Positions 13,376 through 15,109 of a stretch of 15,109 nucleotides of DNA are shown piece after piece. The stretch lies in the NCBI GenBank assembly GCA_964631125.1, contig CAZVYN010000089.1:1-15109 (forward strand), given 5' to 3'. Below the pieces are notes generated by a model. It searched no databases. It had not been told where the DNA came from and worked only from the letters and a program-made list of their open reading frames with translations. Each line of letters opens with the position of its first letter. Position 1 is the first letter of the stretch. This DNA is from CAZVYN01 sp964631125. Lineage in GTDB: Bacteria; Eisenbacteria; RBG-16-71-46; CAIMUX01. The translations under genes and the position numbers were made by a program.

Positions 13376-15109
13376 TTATCGACGGGTGACCAGGCTCTCG
13401 AAATCGGTCACGACTTCGATGATCCGCTCCGTCTCCGCGCTCGGGGGCACGACGACGAAGAAGCGCTCGCCGCCCGCATCGCAACCCCAACTCTGCGCGT
13501 CGATATTGAAGGATGCCCACGGTAGCTCGAACAGGCGTTTCGGCGTGCCGGCGCTGAAGCGCGTGCTCGTCTCGATATCGACCGCCATGATCTCTCGGGT
13601 GTTCAGGCTCTCGTAGACGAGTTCCCGGCCGCCCTTCGTCCACCGCGGGTTGATCCCTGACGCGGTGGAGATCTGCCACCGGCCCGGGGGACCGACGACG
13701 CTCTGCACGAAGACCTGGATATCGGGAGCGATTCCCATGACCCCCGCCACCCAGCGGCCGTCCGGCGAGACCTGATGGTGGACCATGCGGAGCGACGCTT
13801 CGGGGTGAGGCGACGTCGGACGGTCGCTCCCCTCACTCGGCGCCGCGAACCCGTGGAATTCGGAGTTGAAGAAGAGAAGACGCGAGCCGGCCTGGGCCCA
13901 TTGACTCAAACTCACGGCGCCCCGAACGGAGGTCGGGATCGAGTCCTGTCCGCCAAGCCCATCGGCCGAACCGATGAGCAATCGAGAGGCGCCGTCCGCC
14001 GTCCTCGTGACGAAGCCGAACCTCCGACCGTCGGGGGACCATTGCGGCGTGAAGGCGTCGTCGTTCGTGAACGTCAGTCGGGTGTCGGTGGCGCGGGCGA
14101 CGTCCAGCACGTAGACCTCGCCTCCGTCTGACGCGCGATTGGCCGAGCGCAGGTAGAGAACTCGCTGGCCATCCGCGGAGGGTCGCGGATTGCTCAGAAC
14201 TCCCTTCGCCAACGGTGTCTTGTCGAGCACGCCCTCGCGGTTCGCCGCGTGGATCGCCATCTCTTCTCCGCCCGTCTGTCGCGAGAAGACCAGGACGCCG
14301 GTCTCGGAGATCGAGAAGTGTCCGCTCGCGTCGCCGACGCGGAGGTCGTCCGCCAGTGTGATCGGTTGGCCGACCAGCTCGGCCGCTCCTAGGTCGAGTT
14401 TCTGCGCCGTGAGCGACGTCCCGCGCACATAGAGCACCCAGCCTCCCGGCGCATACTCGACGCGGCCGTCGGAGCGTCCGAGGATCTTCGACTCGAGCGA
14501 GCCGATCCTCCCGAGCCGGATGTTGCCCGACACGCCGTTGCCGAGGCTCCCGATGAAGAGGAAGTGCTCCCCGTCGGGCAGGAAACAGGGCCACGCACTG
14601 CCGGTCTCCGCCGCGGCGCGGTCGATTCGCGTGGCCGGTTCCAACTCGCCGCCGCCTGCCGGCACGACGCGCAGCGAATCGTTTCGCTGGCCGTCCATCA
14701 GGATGTATCCCTTCGCCCCCCAGCTCAGGTCGACGCCGCCGGGCGCGGCGCAGACGATGCTCGGCGTTCCACCGGTGATCTGCACCCGTTGGATCTTGGT
14801 GTCTTTGACGAACGCGATCTCGCGACTGTCCGGCGACCAGTAGGCTCGGGTCAAACCTTCGGTGCCCGGAATCGGATGCGCGCTCACCTGATCCAACCGG
14901 CGCAGGTAGGCGAAAGCCTTGCCTCCCGACTTCACTCCGTAGGCCTGGACCAGAACCTGCGCGCCATCGGGCGAAACCCGCGGCCAGGTCACACGCGTTG
15001 CTTCCGCAATGGCGCCGAGCCGGAACCGGATCACCGGCGCCTCCGCGGTCGCGCGCGGATAGAGCCAGGCGAAGACCGAGGCGGTGCTGAGGAGTCCGAG
15101 CAGAGCGAG
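13376..15109 (-). CDS. TolB/WD40-like beta-propeller, C-terminal part of a probable Ser/Thr kinase fusion (partial)
   Basis: The gene is cut by the right edge of the window. A GTG at 15034 could be taken as a start, but the frame stays open for 25 more codons to the edge and encodes a hydrophobic helix (LALLGLLSTASVFAWLYP) directly before it, so I read it as an incomplete gene of at least 577 aa here. The visible part is a string of propeller blades: PRVSPDG, YWSPDSREIAFV, QWSPDGRRFGFV, HQVSPDGRWVAGV and others, of the PD40/TolB type. A TM helix followed by such a propeller is the standard C-terminal half of eukaryotic-like Ser/Thr kinases common in Acidobacteria, Gemmatimonadota and similar phyla. 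The kinase domain would lie outside the window, so this part of the call is inference. The propeller would be on the outer side of the inner membrane, likely sensing a ligand or partner protein. Confidence 0.75.
   Translation of the reverse strand, partial: LALLGLLSTASVFAWLYPRATAEAPVIRFRLGAIAEATRVTWPRVSPDGAQVLVQAYGVKSGGKAFAYLRRLDQVSAHPIPGTEGLTRAYWSPDSREIAFVKDTKIQRVQITGGTPSIVCAAPGGVDLSWGAKGYILMDGQRNDSLRVVPAGGGELEPATRIDRAAAETGSAWPCFLPDGEHFLFIGSLGNGVSGNIRLGRIGSLESKILGRSDGRVEYAPGGWVLYVRGTSLTAQKLDLGAAELVGQPITLADDLRVGDASGHFSISETGVLVFSRQTGGEEMAIHAANREGVLDKTPLAKGVLSNPRPSADGQRVLYLRSANRASDGGEVYVLDVARATDTRLTFTNDDAFTPQWSPDGRRFGFVTRTADGASRLLIGSADGLGGQDSIPTSVRGAVSLSQWAQAGSRLLFFNSEFHGFAAPSEGSDRPTSPHPEASLRMVHHQVSPDGRWVAGVMGIAPDIQVFVQSVVGPPGRWQISTASGINPRWTKGGRELVYESLNTREIMAVDIETSTRFSAGTPKRLFELPWASFNIDAQSWGCDAGGERFFVVVPPSAETERIIEVVTDFESLVTRR

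Overview
The window is GC-rich bacterial DNA from a diderm. The signs are two lipoprotein signal peptides on multiheme cytochromes, a predicted outer-membrane beta-barrel, and periplasmic c-type cytochromes. Gene content (many CxxCH cytochromes, a TolB-like propeller behind a membrane helix as in eukaryotic-like Ser/Thr kinases, a secreted HEAT-like protein) would fit a deltaproteobacterial lineage or an FCB/Eisenbacteria/Gemmatimonadota/Acidobacteriota-type genome. No rRNA or other phylogenetic marker is present, so the phylum stays open.

Layout. Bases 1-369 are non-coding and rich in perfect inverted repeats. Bases 370-2235 (minus) hold two overlap-adjacent paralogues: a secreted protein with an NTR/TIMP-like N-terminal region and HEAT-like helices, and a shorter copy of its C-terminal half. 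Bases 2444-3757 (minus) encode a 4-hydroxybutyrate/acetyl-CoA-type CoA-transferase ending just before a perfect 28-bp palindrome. A 184-bp divergent promoter region follows.

The centre is a tight six-gene plus-strand operon, 3942-12023. In order: (A) a nonaheme lipoprotein with an Ig/PKD-like N-terminal domain; (B) a predicted outer-membrane barrel of about 450 aa; (C) a 12-heme periplasmic cytochrome; (D) a hexaheme lipoprotein made of three repeated modules; (E) a NapC/NirT-family heptaheme inner-membrane cytochrome with the architecture of ImcH; (F) an 11-heme domain fused to a five-helix b-type cytochrome, like CbcL-type proteins. Convergent to it on the minus strand are two tandem tetraheme c554-like cytochromes (G, H). 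Upstream of those, running off the right edge, is the 3' part of a gene with a TM segment and a TolB/WD40-like propeller, probably a Ser/Thr kinase fusion. I count 53 c-heme motifs in about 9.3 kb.

How the parts may work together (inference): E and F look like two different quinol-linked inner-membrane modules. C would carry electrons across the periplasm. B with lipoproteins A and D would form an outer-membrane porin-cytochrome conduit. This is a candidate extracellular electron transfer system, possibly of a previously undescribed layout, in which the ImcH-type and CbcL-type inner-membrane gates share one operon with the outer-membrane conduit. The direction of electron flow and the terminal acceptor or donor cannot be read from the sequence.
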